Assembly (NCBI RefSeq): GCF_900636515.1
Contig: NZ_LR134287.1
Span: forward strand, 1,674,001 to 1,738,000
DNA length: 64,000 bases
Source: Neisseria animalis
GTDB lineage: Bacteria > Pseudomonadota > Gammaproteobacteria > Burkholderiales > Neisseriaceae
Direction of reading: 5' to 3'
The position numbers and the translations under genes are program-made. Numbering within the stretch: the stretch's first letter is position 1; each line of letters starts with the position of its first letter. The notes beneath the pieces were generated by a model. The model saw only the letters and a program-made list of their open reading frames with translations. It searched no databases and had not been told where the DNA came from. Positions 18,559-27,545 of this stretch are shown here, piece by piece.

Positions 18559-19113
18559 ATGCTTTATCAGTTTTTAAAAGATATGTGGGACATTCTGCGC
18601 CTGCACTACCGCAACCCTGAAGAATATATTTACGGGCTGCCCGTAGTGGCGGCGGTATTGCTGCTTTTAGGCGTAATCAACGCGGCCAGTATGGAGCCAT
18701 TATTCGGCAGCGGTACGGCGGCAGTTGTTTTTGCCGTGTTACTGACTGCATTGAAATGGCTGCTGCTAGCGCGCATGATGCAGGCGGTACTGCACCGCTA
18801 TGGTGCGCCCCGCCTGCCGCTGCTCGGCTTTACGCTGCTTTCGGAAGCGCTGGTAATTCCCATGCTGGCGATACTTTATGTACCGCAACTTTCCGCTGTT
18901 TTGCTGTTTTGGCAGATTTGGACGTTTTGGGTTCAAATCATCGGTTTTATGAAAATGGGAAACGTATCAGGCTGGAAAGTCCTGCTCGGCTATGTTGCCT
19001 ACTTCATCGCCACCCTGCTTGCCGGTACCGTATTGCTGCTGGTTTTCGTCATGTTCGGCTGGTTTGATGCCGAATTGCTCAACCAACGCTTGGAAAGTAT
19101 CGTCGCCCAATAA
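18559..19113 (+). CDS. Yip1-like integral membrane protein
   Basis: An inner-membrane protein of 184 residues with about five hydrophobic segments (residues about 28-45, 53-76, 88-108, 112-132 and 140-168). The head DMWDILRLHYRNPEEYIYG and segment FWVQIIGFMKMGN suggest the Yip1 domain group found in many proteobacteria, but this is a resemblance by eye. No enzymatic motif is seen. It is followed by a strong terminator and stands alone. Confidence 0.7.
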   Translation: MLYQFLKDMWDILRLHYRNPEEYIYGLPVVAAVLLLLGVINAASMEPLFGSGTAAVVFAVLLTALKWLLLARMMQAVLHRYGAPRLPLLGFTLLSEALVIPMLAILYVPQLSAVLLFWQIWTFWVQIIGFMKMGNVSGWKVLLGYVAYFIATLLAGTVLLLVFVMFGWFDAELLNQRLESIVAQ

Positions 19114-19126
19114 TATCTGTTTCGGC

Positions 19127-19190
19127 AAAAGCCGTCTGCAAATGGCAGGATAACGCATTTCGTTGCCCCGCCATTTGCAGACGGCTTTTT
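19127..19190 (+). terminator. Long paired-DUS terminator
   Basis: AAAAGCCGTCTGCAAATGGC pairs with GCCATTTGCAGACGGCTTTT and a T-run, a stem of about 20 base pairs after the Yip1-like gene. Confidence 0.75.
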
Positions 19191-19291
19191 CTTCCCAAAC
19201 CTCGATATTGACAGCCGATTAGGAGGATACCAATGATACGGTATCGTATCCCTCAGCCCTTTCCTCGCTCCTAAGGGCATCAGCCGAAGCA

Positions 19292-19768
19292 TTATTTGAA
19301 AAACTGTCCGCAGCAGGCTTTGAATTTTTTACCCGACCCGCAGAAGCACGGCTGTTTCATGGTTGGCAGCGGCACAGTCGGGTCAATAAAATACCAGCGT
19401 CCGCCAATCAATACAAACGCCGAAAGCTCATGGTGTTCGCACGCTTCCCCATCTTCTTGGAAACGCGCCACAAATTCCACTTGTGCATGAATCTTCCCGA
19501 TATGCGGTATATGCTTCAACACCGTCAGCCCCAGCCACCGCGTATTTTCGCTCCATGACCGCAAAGCACGTTTGTCCAACAAATGCTGTTGCACCGGCAC
19601 GGTTGTTTCCACAATATAATCAATATGCTGCAACACATAAGCACAATAGCGCGAGCGCATCAGAGCCTCCGCATCCGCCGCCGTCTGCCGCCCCGTATGC
19701 AGCGGTTCGCAACAAGCGGCATAGCTCCGCCCCGATCCACACAGACAATTTTGCTGATTTTCCATCAT
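19292..19768 (-). CDS. YchJ-family SEC-C motif protein
   Basis: A protein of 158 residues framed by two SEC-C zinc motifs: NCLCGSGRSYAACC at the N-terminus and PCFCGSGKKFKACC at the C-terminus. Between them is the NTF2-like core with ALMRSRYCAYV and RWLGLTVL, typical of the YchJ (UPF0225) family. The biochemical role is unknown. The frame could begin at a TTG at 19771, but tandem ATGs follow at 19768 and 19765. Confidence 0.88.
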   Translation of the reverse strand: MMENQQNCLCGSGRSYAACCEPLHTGRQTAADAEALMRSRYCAYVLQHIDYIVETTVPVQQHLLDKRALRSWSENTRWLGLTVLKHIPHIGKIHAQVEFVARFQEDGEACEHHELSAFVLIGGRWYFIDPTVPLPTMKQPCFCGSGKKFKACCGQFFK

Positions 19769-19956
19769 CAATCATTCCATCAAACAAAGATACATCAATA
19801 CACCATTATATAAGTTTGCGGAGACAACAACACATTACAGACGGCCACAACCGTCTCAAAATGCCGTCTGCATATTACATCAGAGAAAATAATCGGAGCG
19901 CCGCCGCATAAGCTGTTAGAATAGCGGCTTTCGATTTTTGCCTTCCGAGTTTCCGC

Positions 19957-20829
19957 ATGACCGCCACCGTTCAGACCCTCAACCGCCTGCTGCCGCAAAC
20001 CCAATGCAGAGAATGCGGCTACAACGGCTGCCTGCCTTACGCCGAAGCCTTGATCTCGGGCGAAGCGGCAGTCAATCTGTGCGCCCCGGGCGGCGAAGCC
20101 GTTATGCGGGATATTGCCGGCATACTGGGCAAACCCGAATGCACCCCCGCCAAAATCCAAACCAAAGCACTGGCATGGATTGACGAATCTGCCTGTATCG
20201 GCTGCACCGCCTGTATCCGCGCCTGCCCCGTCGATGCCATCATGGGCGCACACAAATTAATGCACACGGTTATCCGCAACGAATGTACCGGCTGCGGACT
20301 TTGCGTTGCCCCCTGTCCTGTTGATTGTATCCATATGCAGCCGGTCGAAACCGACTTTCTGCCACAAGCGCGACACCTTGCCGCAAGCGACAATCCGCGT
20401 TTTGCCGCCGCCGAACACGCCCTGCGCCGTTACGAATGGCAAACCGCGCGCAAACAGCGCGACACTGCCGAGCGCAAAGCCATGCTTGCCGAACGCGAAG
20501 CTGCCACCAAAGCCAAACAGCAGACGGCCTCCGCAACGGAACACCCCGCCAAGCCCGCATTCAACCCGATGGATCTGATTGCCAAGGCCATGTCCAAAGC
20601 ACAAACCCAACAAGAGCGGCTGGTTACCTCTGCCAACAGAGAAACCTTCAAATCGCGCCAACTCGAAGAAGCCAAACAACGCGCCGAGTACCGCCGCGCA
20701 CAACGCGACATAAAATACGGCAACGAAGCCGAAAAAGCCGCCGCACTGGTTTTCCTGCGCCGCTACAAAGCCGAACAGGAAGCCTTAAAAGAAGCGAAAG
20801 AAGCGGAAAAAACCCAAGCAAGCAAATAA
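19957..20829 (+). CDS. RnfB/RsxB-like ferredoxin
   Basis: A protein of 290 residues. The N-terminal four-cysteine Fe-S domain ([16 protein letters not shown] and later LCAPGG) is that of RnfB. Two 4Fe-4S motifs follow, [16 protein letters not shown] and [16 protein letters not shown]. Unlike typical RnfB there is no N-terminal membrane helix. From residue about 150 on, the tail is long, lysine- and alanine-rich and probably coiled ([17 protein letters not shown]). No other rnf/rsx gene lies nearby. It may pass electrons to a soluble partner; the annotation RsxB in related genomes is by similarity. Confidence 0.85.
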   Translation: MTATVQTLNRLLPQTQCRECGYNGCLPYAEALISGEAAVNLCAPGGEAVMRDIAGILGKPECTPAKIQTKALAWIDESACIGCTACIRACPVDAIMGAHKLMHTVIRNECTGCGLCVAPCPVDCIHMQPVETDFLPQARHLAASDNPRFAAAEHALRRYEWQTARKQRDTAERKAMLAEREAATKAKQQTASATEHPAKPAFNPMDLIAKAMSKAQTQQERLVTSANRETFKSRQLEEAKQRAEYRRAQRDIKYGNEAEKAAALVFLRRYKAEQEALKEAKEAEKTQASK

Positions 20830-20866
20830 TGCCCCCTATTTTGGGCAGAAGTGGCAAGCCAATACT

Positions 20867-20938
20867 CAAAGGCCGTCTGCAAATCCGCACCCTACGCCCG
20901 ATACATCACACCACATCGGGCAGCTTTTTGCAGACGGC
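20867..20938 (+). terminator. Paired-DUS terminator after the RnfB-like gene
   Basis: AAAGGCCGTCTGCAAA and TTTTGCAGACGGCAT flank a 40-base loop. Confidence 0.45.
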
Positions 20939-21170
20939 ATATACCGTTTCTCGGCGCAATATCCGCCCTTGTTTTCCCGCCTTATTCGGAAACAATCATA
21001 TCCCACCCTCCGCCTTGCCATATTTCCACCCCATCAAACCCAATACTTTTCACAAATATTCCACCAAACAATCAAATAGTTATATAAAATTACATTACTT
21101 CCCCCATCAAACCCGACAGCCGGCAACCGACAAAAAACCTCTTCCGCCCCACTTTTCAATAAAACATTAA

Positions 21171-21198
21171 TTACACACCGCTACATTTCTGCTATAAT
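21171..21198 (+). promoter_or_regulatory. Promoter of gap
   Basis: TTACAC and TATAAT (21193-21198) are spaced by 16 bases; the start codon is 46 bases further. The rest of the 20830-21243 spacer is AT-rich and shows only the terminator noted. Confidence 0.5.
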
Positions 21199-21243
21199 TT
21201 GCCCGAATTTTGATACACAACCCATCAACAAAAAGGAACGATC

Positions 21244-22275
21244 ATGGGCATTAAAGTTGCCATCAACGGCTACGGCCGTATCGGACGCCAAGTATTACGC
21301 GCCATTTACGATTACAACCTGCAAGACCAGCTTGAAATTGTCGCGGTAAACGCCAGCGGCAGCTTGGAAACCAACGCCCATCTGACCAAATTCGACACCG
21401 TTCACGGCCGCTTCGATGCCGATGTCTCCCACGATGCCACCCACCTGATTATCAACGGCCGCAAAATCCCTTATTTCTCCACCCGCAACCCGGCCGAGCT
21501 GCCGTGGAAAGATTTGGGCGTAGATTTGGTTATGGAATGTACCGGCGCGTTTACCAGCAAATCCAAAGCCAACGTCCACTTGGAAAGCGGCGCGAAAAAA
21601 GTATTGATTTCCGCTCCGGGCGAAAGCGATGTTGACGCTACCGTGGTTTACGGCGTGAACGACGACGTACTCACCGCCGACATGACCGTAGTGTCCAACG
21701 CTTCCTGCACCACCAACTGTCTGGCGCCGGTTGCCAAAGTATTGAGCGAAAGCGTAGGCATCGTAAAAGGCGCGATGACCACTATCCACGCGCTGACCAA
21801 CGACCAAACCGTTACCGACGTGCGCCACAAAGACCTGCGCCGTGCCCGCAGCGGTGTGGAAAACATGATTCCCACCAAAACCGGCGCAGCCAAAGCCGTG
21901 GGCTTGGTATTGCCTGATTTGAAAGGCAAGCTCGACGGTTTGGCGATTCGCGTTCCGACCGTAAACGTCTCTCTGGTAGACTTGAGCTTTACCGCAGGCC
22001 GCGACACCAGCGTGGAAGAAATCAACGAACTGCTGAAAGCCGCTTCGGAAGAAGGCCGTCTGAAAGGCGTATTGGGCTACAACACCCTGCCGCTGGTTTC
22101 CATGGACTTCAACCACACCACCCAAGCCAGCAATTTCGACGCTACCTTAACCAAAGTCGTGGACGGCAACATGGTTAAAGTCTTCGCTTGGTACGACAAC
22201 GAATGGGGCTTCAGCTGCCAGATGCTGCGTACCGCCATGCGTATGTTCGGCTTGGAAGTGCGCCCGTTCGCCTAA
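21244..22275 (+). CDS. gap: Glyceraldehyde-3-phosphate dehydrogenase
   Basis: Converts glyceraldehyde-3-phosphate to 1,3-bisphosphoglycerate. 343 residues. The Rossmann head [17 protein letters not shown], the catalytic [10 protein letters not shown] near residue 155, the histidine in [23 protein letters not shown] and the C-terminal WYDNEWGFS are all present. Residues [11 protein letters not shown] and FDTVHGRF differ from the E. coli GapA style, and suggest one of the two gap paralogues that Neisseria carry; which one I cannot decide. AAAAAGGAACGATC precedes the ATG. Confidence 0.96.
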   Translation: MGIKVAINGYGRIGRQVLRAIYDYNLQDQLEIVAVNASGSLETNAHLTKFDTVHGRFDADVSHDATHLIINGRKIPYFSTRNPAELPWKDLGVDLVMECTGAFTSKSKANVHLESGAKKVLISAPGESDVDATVVYGVNDDVLTADMTVVSNASCTTNCLAPVAKVLSESVGIVKGAMTTIHALTNDQTVTDVRHKDLRRARSGVENMIPTKTGAAKAVGLVLPDLKGKLDGLAIRVPTVNVSLVDLSFTAGRDTSVEEINELLKAASEEGRLKGVLGYNTLPLVSMDFNHTTQASNFDATLTKVVDGNMVKVFAWYDNEWGFSCQMLRTAMRMFGLEVRPFA

Positions 22276-22290
22276 TCCGCCGTTCAGCAT

Positions 22291-22348
22291 AAAAAGGCCG
22301 TCTGCAAATCAGGAGACACCGTTCACCCTGATTTGCAGACGGCCTTTT
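22291..22348 (+). terminator. Strong paired-DUS terminator of gap
   Basis: The stem extends beyond the uptake words: AAAAAGGCCGTCTGCAAAT continues with CAGG, matched by CCTG and ATTTGCAGACGGCCTTTT. Confidence 0.8.
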
Positions 22349-22454
22349 ATAGTCATTTAAAATAAGAATAATACAGCGTTGCTTTGCCTTGCCGTACTAT
22401 GTGTACTGTCTGCGGCTTCGCTGCCTTGTCTCATTCTTATTTTATTCGACTATA
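22348..22454 (-). repeat. 107-bp Correia-like element, copy A
   Basis: Ends TATAGTCATTTAAAAT and ATTTTATTCGACTATA form imperfect terminal inverted repeats. The core GCCGTACTATGTGTACTG and CTGCGGCTTCGCTGCC closely resembles the short Correia elements of Neisseria. It directly follows the gap terminator. Confidence 0.85.
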
Positions 22455-22842
22455 TCAATCGGGCAACACAAAACCAAGCAAACCGCAAACCATAGCGGCA
22501 GAAAGGCGCAGCCGCTTTACCGCTTCTGCAACCCAAGCTCATCACCGGCATTCATCATAATATGTGATACAAGGTCTTCAGCCATACCGCCTCCTTAAGC
22601 AGCATCATGAACCATAAAAATTTATCCGTAATAATGACCGTCTGATTGTCGAAACCCGCCGTCTGCCCGCAGAACGACACGGGGTGTATCTTTTATGAAG
22701 CAAAGCCCGCCCTGCCGATACGCCGTTACCGCACCCATTCTGCCGTTCAAATACCCAACACACCAATCCTCACCGCACCATATCCAAAACATACCGCCTT
22801 CACTATAATAAGCATTATCCGATTTCACATTCCTGTTTCACC
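22455..22842. other. Spacer between gap and holC
   Basis: A minus-strand frame (22622-22828, GTG start, 68 codons, containing FWIWCGEDWCVGYL) reads rather like protein but has a stop just before its start and no family match. A TATAAT box for holC is at 22804-22809. Nothing else is seen. Confidence 0.4.
22804..22809 (+). promoter_or_regulatory. -10 element of holC
   Basis: Perfect TATAAT 33 bases before the start codon. Confidence 0.45.
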
Positions 22843-23277
22843 ATGCCCAAAGCCACTTTCTATACCCATGTCGCCCAACCGGAAGTTTTCGCCAACCGGC
22901 TTGCCGCACGCGCCGTAAAAGAATCACGCGTATTGCTGTGGGTGGGGCAAACCGACGTACTGGAACGCCTCGATCGGGATTTGTGGCAACCGCCGGAAAG
23001 TTTTATGCCGCACGAAATTTGGCAGCCCCAACACCCCATTCCGCCTGAAACGCCCCTGCTTCTGGCCTCTGCGCCTCAATTGCCCCCGTTACCGGCAGAC
23101 TTTACCGTACTCAACCTTTCTCCTGATTTTTGGCATACTGCGCCCACCGTTCCCGCCCGTGTTTTAGAAATTGTCGGCACCAGTTTGGAAGAATTGGACG
23201 AAGCACGCGCCCGTTTCAAAGCATACCGGCAAAACGGTTTCGCCATCGAACATTTCAACATGCAGGATAAAGCCTGA
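22843..23277 (+). CDS. holC: DNA polymerase III chi subunit
   Basis: HolC of 144 residues, the clamp-loader accessory protein that links the polymerase holoenzyme to single-strand binding protein. Family features are the head KATFYTHVAQPE, the segment RVLLWVGQTDVLERLDRDLWQPPESFMPHEI and the late YRQNGFAIEHFNM. It is cytoplasmic. Its usual neighbour pepA is not adjacent here. Confidence 0.92.
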   Translation: MPKATFYTHVAQPEVFANRLAARAVKESRVLLWVGQTDVLERLDRDLWQPPESFMPHEIWQPQHPIPPETPLLLASAPQLPPLPADFTVLNLSPDFWHTAPTVPARVLEIVGTSLEELDEARARFKAYRQNGFAIEHFNMQDKA

Positions 23278-23374
23278 ACCGCCTCCCAAGGCCGTCTGCA
23301 AAATGCAAACGCCGTCTTTACATACCGCGATTTAATTTTTCAGACAACCTGATTATTTTTCGCACAAACTGGGC

Positions 23375-23380
23375 TATAAT
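23375..23380 (+). promoter_or_regulatory. -10 element of the FKBP lipoprotein gene
   Basis: TATAAT 33 bases before the ATG at 23414, a little after a degenerate uptake sequence (TTCAGACAACCT). Confidence 0.45.
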
Positions 23381-23413
23381 CCCATTTTCCCTTCCAACCA
23401 GAGAAATACCGTT

Positions 23414-24223
23414 ATGAACAAAACTTTCAAAATCGGCGCCATCGCCGTAGCCGCCGCCCTTTCTTTGGCAGCCTGCGATAAAAAAGACGCGGGCAGCGAA
23501 GCCGTTCCTGCCGCCTCTGCTGCAAGCAACGACATCGCTTCCATCGGCAACACCCTGCAACAAGCCAGCTATGCCATGGGCGTGGACATCGGCCGCTCCT
23601 TGAAACAAATGAAAGACCAAGGTACGGACATCGACTTGAAAGTGTTCAATGAAGCCCTGCAAACCGTTTATGAAGGCAAACAGCCGAAAATGGACGAATT
23701 GCAAGCCCAAGAAGTCATGATGAAATTCCTGACCGAACAGCAAGAAAAAGCCAAGGCCAAACAAGAAGCCGATGCCAAAACCAATAAAGAGCAAGGCGAA
23801 GCCTTCCTGAAAGAAAATGCCAAAAAAGAAGGGGTGAAAACCACCGCTTCCGGTTTGCAATACATCATCAAATCCGAAGGTACCGGCAAACAGCCTAAGA
23901 GCAAAGAAGAAGTGGTTACCGTTGAATACGAAGGCCGCCTGATCGACGGTACGGTATTCGACAGCAGCAAAGGCAAAGATCCGATTACCATTCCGCTGAA
24001 CCAAGTTATCCCGGGCTGGACCGAAGGCGTGCAACTGCTGAAAGAAGGAGGTGAAGCCACGTTCTTTATCCCTTCCGAACTAGCCTACGGCGACCGTGCC
24101 GCCGGTGACAAAATCGGCCCGAATGCTACTTTGGTGTTCGATGTCAAACTGCTGAAAGTCGGTGCTGCAGAAGAAATGCCTGCCGTACCGCCGGTAGAAG
24201 TGGAACTGAAAAAAGTCCAATAA
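23414..24223 (+). CDS. fkpA: MIP/FkpA-type FKBP peptidyl-prolyl isomerase lipoprotein
   Basis: 269 residues. A lipoprotein signal ends LSLAACDKK, cysteine near residue 22, so the protein is lipidated. An alpha-helical dimerisation region follows (ASYAMGVDIGRSLKQM to about residue 130, rich in K, E and Q). The FKBP domain starts near residue 140: GLQYIIKSEG, VEYEGRLIDGTVFDSS, VIPGWTEGVQLLKEGG and IPSELAYGDRAAG. This is the architecture of the macrophage infectivity potentiator described in Neisseria. It catalyses proline isomerisation in the periplasm or at the outer membrane. A paired-DUS terminator follows. Confidence 0.93.
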   Translation: MNKTFKIGAIAVAAALSLAACDKKDAGSEAVPAASAASNDIASIGNTLQQASYAMGVDIGRSLKQMKDQGTDIDLKVFNEALQTVYEGKQPKMDELQAQEVMMKFLTEQQEKAKAKQEADAKTNKEQGEAFLKENAKKEGVKTTASGLQYIIKSEGTGKQPKSKEEVVTVEYEGRLIDGTVFDSSKGKDPITIPLNQVIPGWTEGVQLLKEGGEATFFIPSELAYGDRAAGDKIGPNATLVFDVKLLKVGAAEEMPAVPPVEVELKKVQ

Positions 24224-24263
24224 TCTCCGGTTAAACAGCCCGACCAAACGGGCAAACCAACCC

Positions 24264-24308
24264 AAGGCCGTCTGTATTTTTGAAATACTCAAAATGCAGA
24301 CGGCCTTT
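24264..24308 (+). terminator. Paired-DUS terminator after fkpA
   Basis: AAGGCCGTCTG pairs with CAGACGGCCTT; a T-run follows. Confidence 0.65.
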
Positions 24309-24365
24309 TGCATTGAAAACCCATCATCAAATTACACAAGGCTGCAAAACCGCACACAATATAGA

Positions 24366-24472
24366 TATAGTCGAATAAAATAAGAATGAGACAAGGCAGC
24401 GAAGCCGCAGACAGTACACATAGTACGGCAAGGCAAAGCAACGCTGTATCATTCTTATTTTAAATGACTATA
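24366..24472 (+). repeat. 107-bp Correia-like element, copy B
   Basis: Same length and terminal sequences as copy A but in the opposite orientation, starting TATAGTCGAATAAAAT. Confidence 0.85.
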
Positions 24473-24604
24473 ATACGGCTTGGCAGACTTACCGCTTCCG
24501 CAGCTTAACCCCGTCCGCACTTCAATCAAGGCTGTATCATTTGGTATAAAGTGACGATATTCTTCCGCCCAAACTGTTGGTCAACAATCCATACCGACCA
24601 ACAA

Positions 24605-24664
24605 CCTCCTTTTCAACCTCCTTTTCAATCTCCTTTTCAATCTCCTTTTCAATCTCCTTTTCAA
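24605..24664. repeat. Five tandem 12-bp units
   Basis: Five copies of A(C/T)CTCCTTTTCA in direct tandem. On the minus strand each unit reads TGAAAAGGAG(A/G)T, which contains a strong ribosome-site word and encodes E-K-E-(I/V). The array is about 145 bases before purN. Confidence 0.9.
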
Positions 24665-24808
24665 CCGCTCTAATAAACAACCGACTTACCTAAACGGCAT
24701 TCTCTATACTTGGTTTCTTCCCCATTCCGCTATACAATACGCGCGGACGACAAACCCTTTCCGGCCATGCCCCATGCATCCGCCGTGTATCCCCAGAAAG
24801 CACGCACC

Positions 24809-25435
24809 ATGAAAAACATCGTTATCCTGATTTCCGGTCGCGGCAGCAATATGCAGGCGATTGTCAATGCCAACATTCCCAATGCCCGAATTGCCGCCGT
24901 ATTAAGCAACAACGAACAGGCAGCCGGTTTGGCTTGGGCGGCAGAGCGCGGCATTGCCACCGAAAGTATCAACCATAAAGCATTTGATTCACGCTTGGCA
25001 TTCGACCGCGCCATGATGGACAAAATTGATGCTTACCAACCTGATTTGGTGGTATTGGCAGGCTTCATGCGGATTTTAACGCCCGAGTTTTGCACACATT
25101 ACGAAGGCCGTCTGATTAATATCCACCCTTCCATTTTGCCTTCGTTTACCGGCCTGCATACCCACGAGCGCGCTTTGGAGGCGGGCTGCCGCGTGGCCGG
25201 CTGCACCATTCACTTTGTGACCGCCGAGTTGGATTGCGGCCCGATTATTTCCCAAGGCATCGTCCCGATTTTGGACGGCGACAGTGCAGACGACATTGCT
25301 GCCCGCGTATTGACCGTAGAACACCAATTGTTTCCGCAAGCCGTTGAAGATTTCGTTGCAGGCCGTCTGCAAATCCACGGCAACCGCGTGTTGAACGAAG
25401 CATTCAGCGCGGAAGGCCAATCGCTGCTTGCCTGA
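24809..25435 (+). CDS. purN: Phosphoribosylglycinamide formyltransferase
   Basis: PurN transfers the formyl group from 10-formyl-THF to GAR in purine synthesis. 208 residues. It opens MKNIVILISGRGSNMQA; the active site has LVVLAGFMRIL, the asparagine and histidine in INIHPSILPSFTG, and GCTIHFVTAELDCGPII with the catalytic aspartate. The start at 24809 gives the normal head; the longer frame from 24710 is not conserved. A paired-DUS terminator follows. Confidence 0.95.
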   Translation: MKNIVILISGRGSNMQAIVNANIPNARIAAVLSNNEQAAGLAWAAERGIATESINHKAFDSRLAFDRAMMDKIDAYQPDLVVLAGFMRILTPEFCTHYEGRLINIHPSILPSFTGLHTHERALEAGCRVAGCTIHFVTAELDCGPIISQGIVPILDGDSADDIAARVLTVEHQLFPQAVEDFVAGRLQIHGNRVLNEAFSAEGQSLLA

Positions 25436-25463
25436 TTGCCCCGTTTCCAGACAACGGCAAACA

Positions 25464-25499
25464 AAAGCCGTCTGAACTTCAGTTTTGCAGACGGCTTTT
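25464..25499 (+). terminator. Paired-DUS terminator after purN
   Basis: AAAAGCCGTCTGAACTT pairs with AGTTTTGCAGACGGCTTTT with a very short loop. Confidence 0.7.
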
Positions 25500-25596
25500 C
25501 TGTATTGAATCAGCCTTAATCCGCCCGTTCCGGCAAAACAGGCAGGCACATCACGGCTGCTCACCGCCATACCGCCTGATTAAACGCTTTTTCGGA

Positions 25597-25703
25597 TATA
25601 GTCGAATAAAATAAGAATGAGACAAGGCAGCGAAGCCGCAGACAGTACACATAGTACGGCAAGGCAAAGCAACGCTGTATCATTCTTATTTTAAATGACT
25701 ATA
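25597..25703 (+). repeat. 107-bp Correia-like element, copy C
   Basis: Essentially identical to copy B, in the convergent spacer between purN and the Nramp-like gene. Confidence 0.85.
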
Positions 25704-25758
25704 AAACACGACACACCGTATCATGCCGCATCCGATTGCCCCGTATGAAACAGCCATA

Positions 25759-25797
25759 CAAAAAGCCGCCTGAACATTCCATGTCAGACGGCTTTTG
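25759..25797 (-). terminator. Terminator of the Nramp-like gene
   Basis: AAAAAGCCGCCTGA pairs with TCAGACGGCTTTT, 15 bases beyond the stop codon on the minus strand. Confidence 0.6.
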
Positions 25798-25812
25798 TCC
25801 GTTACAGCCCTA

Positions 25813-27081
25813 TCAGGCAATCAAACCCAACAGATTCAGCAGGAACAACACCGAGAATCCGGCAAGATACACCAAGCCGACATAAGTCAGCACTTTCATT
25901 GCCGGCGTTACCTTGTGCTTTTTATCGTCTTTAACCAGCCAGTAGTTCAACCATGCGAATACCGGAGCCGCCAAGAAAGCGGTAATCATGGCGAATTTCA
26001 GCAATGCGCCCATCGCGCTGTTGAACCACAAAATCAAGGCCAAACCGGAACCGGCTACCCACAAAATCCAAGCGGTCAGCCCTTTTTCCGCCTGCTCCGC
26101 GCTTCTGCCGCGAATCAGACGCGAAGTTTCGGTCAACGCCCGCGCATAGCCGTCGACAACCGTAATGGTCGTGCCGAACATACAGGCAAATGCGATAAAT
26201 GCAACCAGCGGACGCGCCCATTCCCCGATGGTTACCGCATACATATTGATTAACTGGCCGACATATTTGCCACCCGCCATCTGTACTTCTTCACCGTTTC
26301 CGTATTGGACGTATGCACCCAAAATCAGGAATACCACCGCCAACAGCGCGCTGGTCATAAAGCCGGTATTGAAATCAAACATACCGTCGCGGTAGCTGAC
26401 CGGATCGATTTTCTGACGGGCCGTTACCCATTGCGAGTTGATGGCGGAAATCTCAATCGGCGCAGGCATCCAGCCCATCAGCGCGATGATGAAACCCAAA
26501 GAAGCCATGTTCCACGGAGACGGCTCGACAAAATCCGGCTGCATCTGCATACCGCGCGACATAGCAATACCCGCCGCGACAACGGTTGCCACCGACAAGC
26601 TGACGACAATCAGCTTGGATACCCTGTCCAATGCCTTATAGTGGCCGGCCAGCAGAAGCAGCAGTGTCAACGCCATCACGCACACGGCCACCGCATTGTT
26701 CGACATCGGCAAATCAGGCAGCGCCACTTTGACAATCACGGCCGTTACCACCGCTACCGCTCCTGCATTGATGGTTGCCGCAAAAAAGCACAAAATCAAA
26801 AATATCCAAAGATATACCCGGCTTTTCTCCGCATAGCCTTCAATCAGGCTTTTGCCGTTATCCAGAGTATAGTGCGCGCTGAAACGGAAAAACGGATATT
26901 TGAACAAATTGGTCAGCAGGATAATCACGGCAAGCTGCCAGCCGTACAGCGCGCCCGCCTGTGTCGAAGCAATCAGATGCGAACCGCCGATTGCAGCGGA
27001 AGCCATCAGGATGCCCGGCCCCAAAGCATGAATACGGTTGCGCCAAGAAGAAGTGTGTGGTGAAGTCTGGTTCATAAACAA
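25813..27081 (-). CDS. Nramp-family transporter lacking the DPGN motif
   Basis: Inner-membrane protein of 422 residues with about eleven hydrophobic segments in the Nramp/LeuT order. In the first helix the segment corresponding to the metal-binding DPGN reads GGSH (AAIGGSHLIASTQAGALYGW). In helix six the usual MPHNLYLHS-like segment reads GWMPAPIEISAINS. Classical MntH residues for Mn or Fe are thus absent. Such divergent members occur widely and are usually called Nramp family divalent metal transporters; substrate unproven, magnesium or a non-metal solute being possible. The start may be the first ATG or, two codons later, the second. Confidence 0.82.
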   Translation of the reverse strand: MFMNQTSPHTSSWRNRIHALGPGILMASAAIGGSHLIASTQAGALYGWQLAVIILLTNLFKYPFFRFSAHYTLDNGKSLIEGYAEKSRVYLWIFLILCFFAATINAGAVAVVTAVIVKVALPDLPMSNNAVAVCVMALTLLLLLAGHYKALDRVSKLIVVSLSVATVVAAGIAMSRGMQMQPDFVEPSPWNMASLGFIIALMGWMPAPIEISAINSQWVTARQKIDPVSYRDGMFDFNTGFMTSALLAVVFLILGAYVQYGNGEEVQMAGGKYVGQLINMYAVTIGEWARPLVAFIAFACMFGTTITVVDGYARALTETSRLIRGRSAEQAEKGLTAWILWVAGSGLALILWFNSAMGALLKFAMITAFLAAPVFAWLNYWLVKDDKKHKVTPAMKVLTYVGLVYLAGFSVLFLLNLLGLIA

Positions 27082-27313
27082 TCCGCCTTTTGCAGACGGC
27101 CTTTCTGTTAAAATCAGTAAAAGAAACGTATTCTAGCTTAAAGTTCAACCGTTCATTGATATTTCATTGGCATTTTCAATCAATAAACTGCAAAAAACTT
27201 CCATTACACTCATCAAAGCATACAAAAACGACTTATTCCTGCTAAAAAACCATTTGCAGACGGCCTAGTATCGCTTTCTGAACATATCATACGATTTCAC
27301 ACCCTCTGCCGTT

Positions 27314-27331
27314 CTGTCATGATTTTGTAAC
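27314..27331. promoter_or_regulatory. Possible Pho-box-like site upstream of pit
   Basis: CTGTCAT-GATT-TTGTAAC resembles the two 7-bp half-sites of an enterobacterial PhoB box. It lies about 215 bases before the pit start. Whether this organism has PhoB is not known from the window. Confidence 0.25.
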
Positions 27332-27468
27332 ATTTCCCGATTAAGGTAACGTCTGCCGAGATAAAACGCTTTACTTCTCTTTACCGTTTTGTGAAAATAA
27401 CAGATACAGTCAGGAAAATCGGTTTACCCGACACAAAAAATGTTCCGTAAACCGCCCGCCTTTCCTGC

Positions 27469-27474
27469 TACAAT
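27469..27474 (+). promoter_or_regulatory. -10 element of pit
   Basis: TACAAT 71 bases before the pit ATG. Apart from this, the Pho-like site and two uptake sequences (near 27090 and 27255), the 27082-27545 spacer shows nothing. Confidence 0.35.
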
Positions 27475-27545
27475 GTATTGTTGCCGTCTGTAATTACCGC
27501 TGCGGCCGCAATATCTTGCTGCTTTTACCTAAGGAAACCATCATA

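Noticed and set aside
22291..22348. Repeated inverted words considered as CRISPR repeats
   Set aside because: These are paired uptake sequences scattered singly over the window, without regular spacing or unique spacers.
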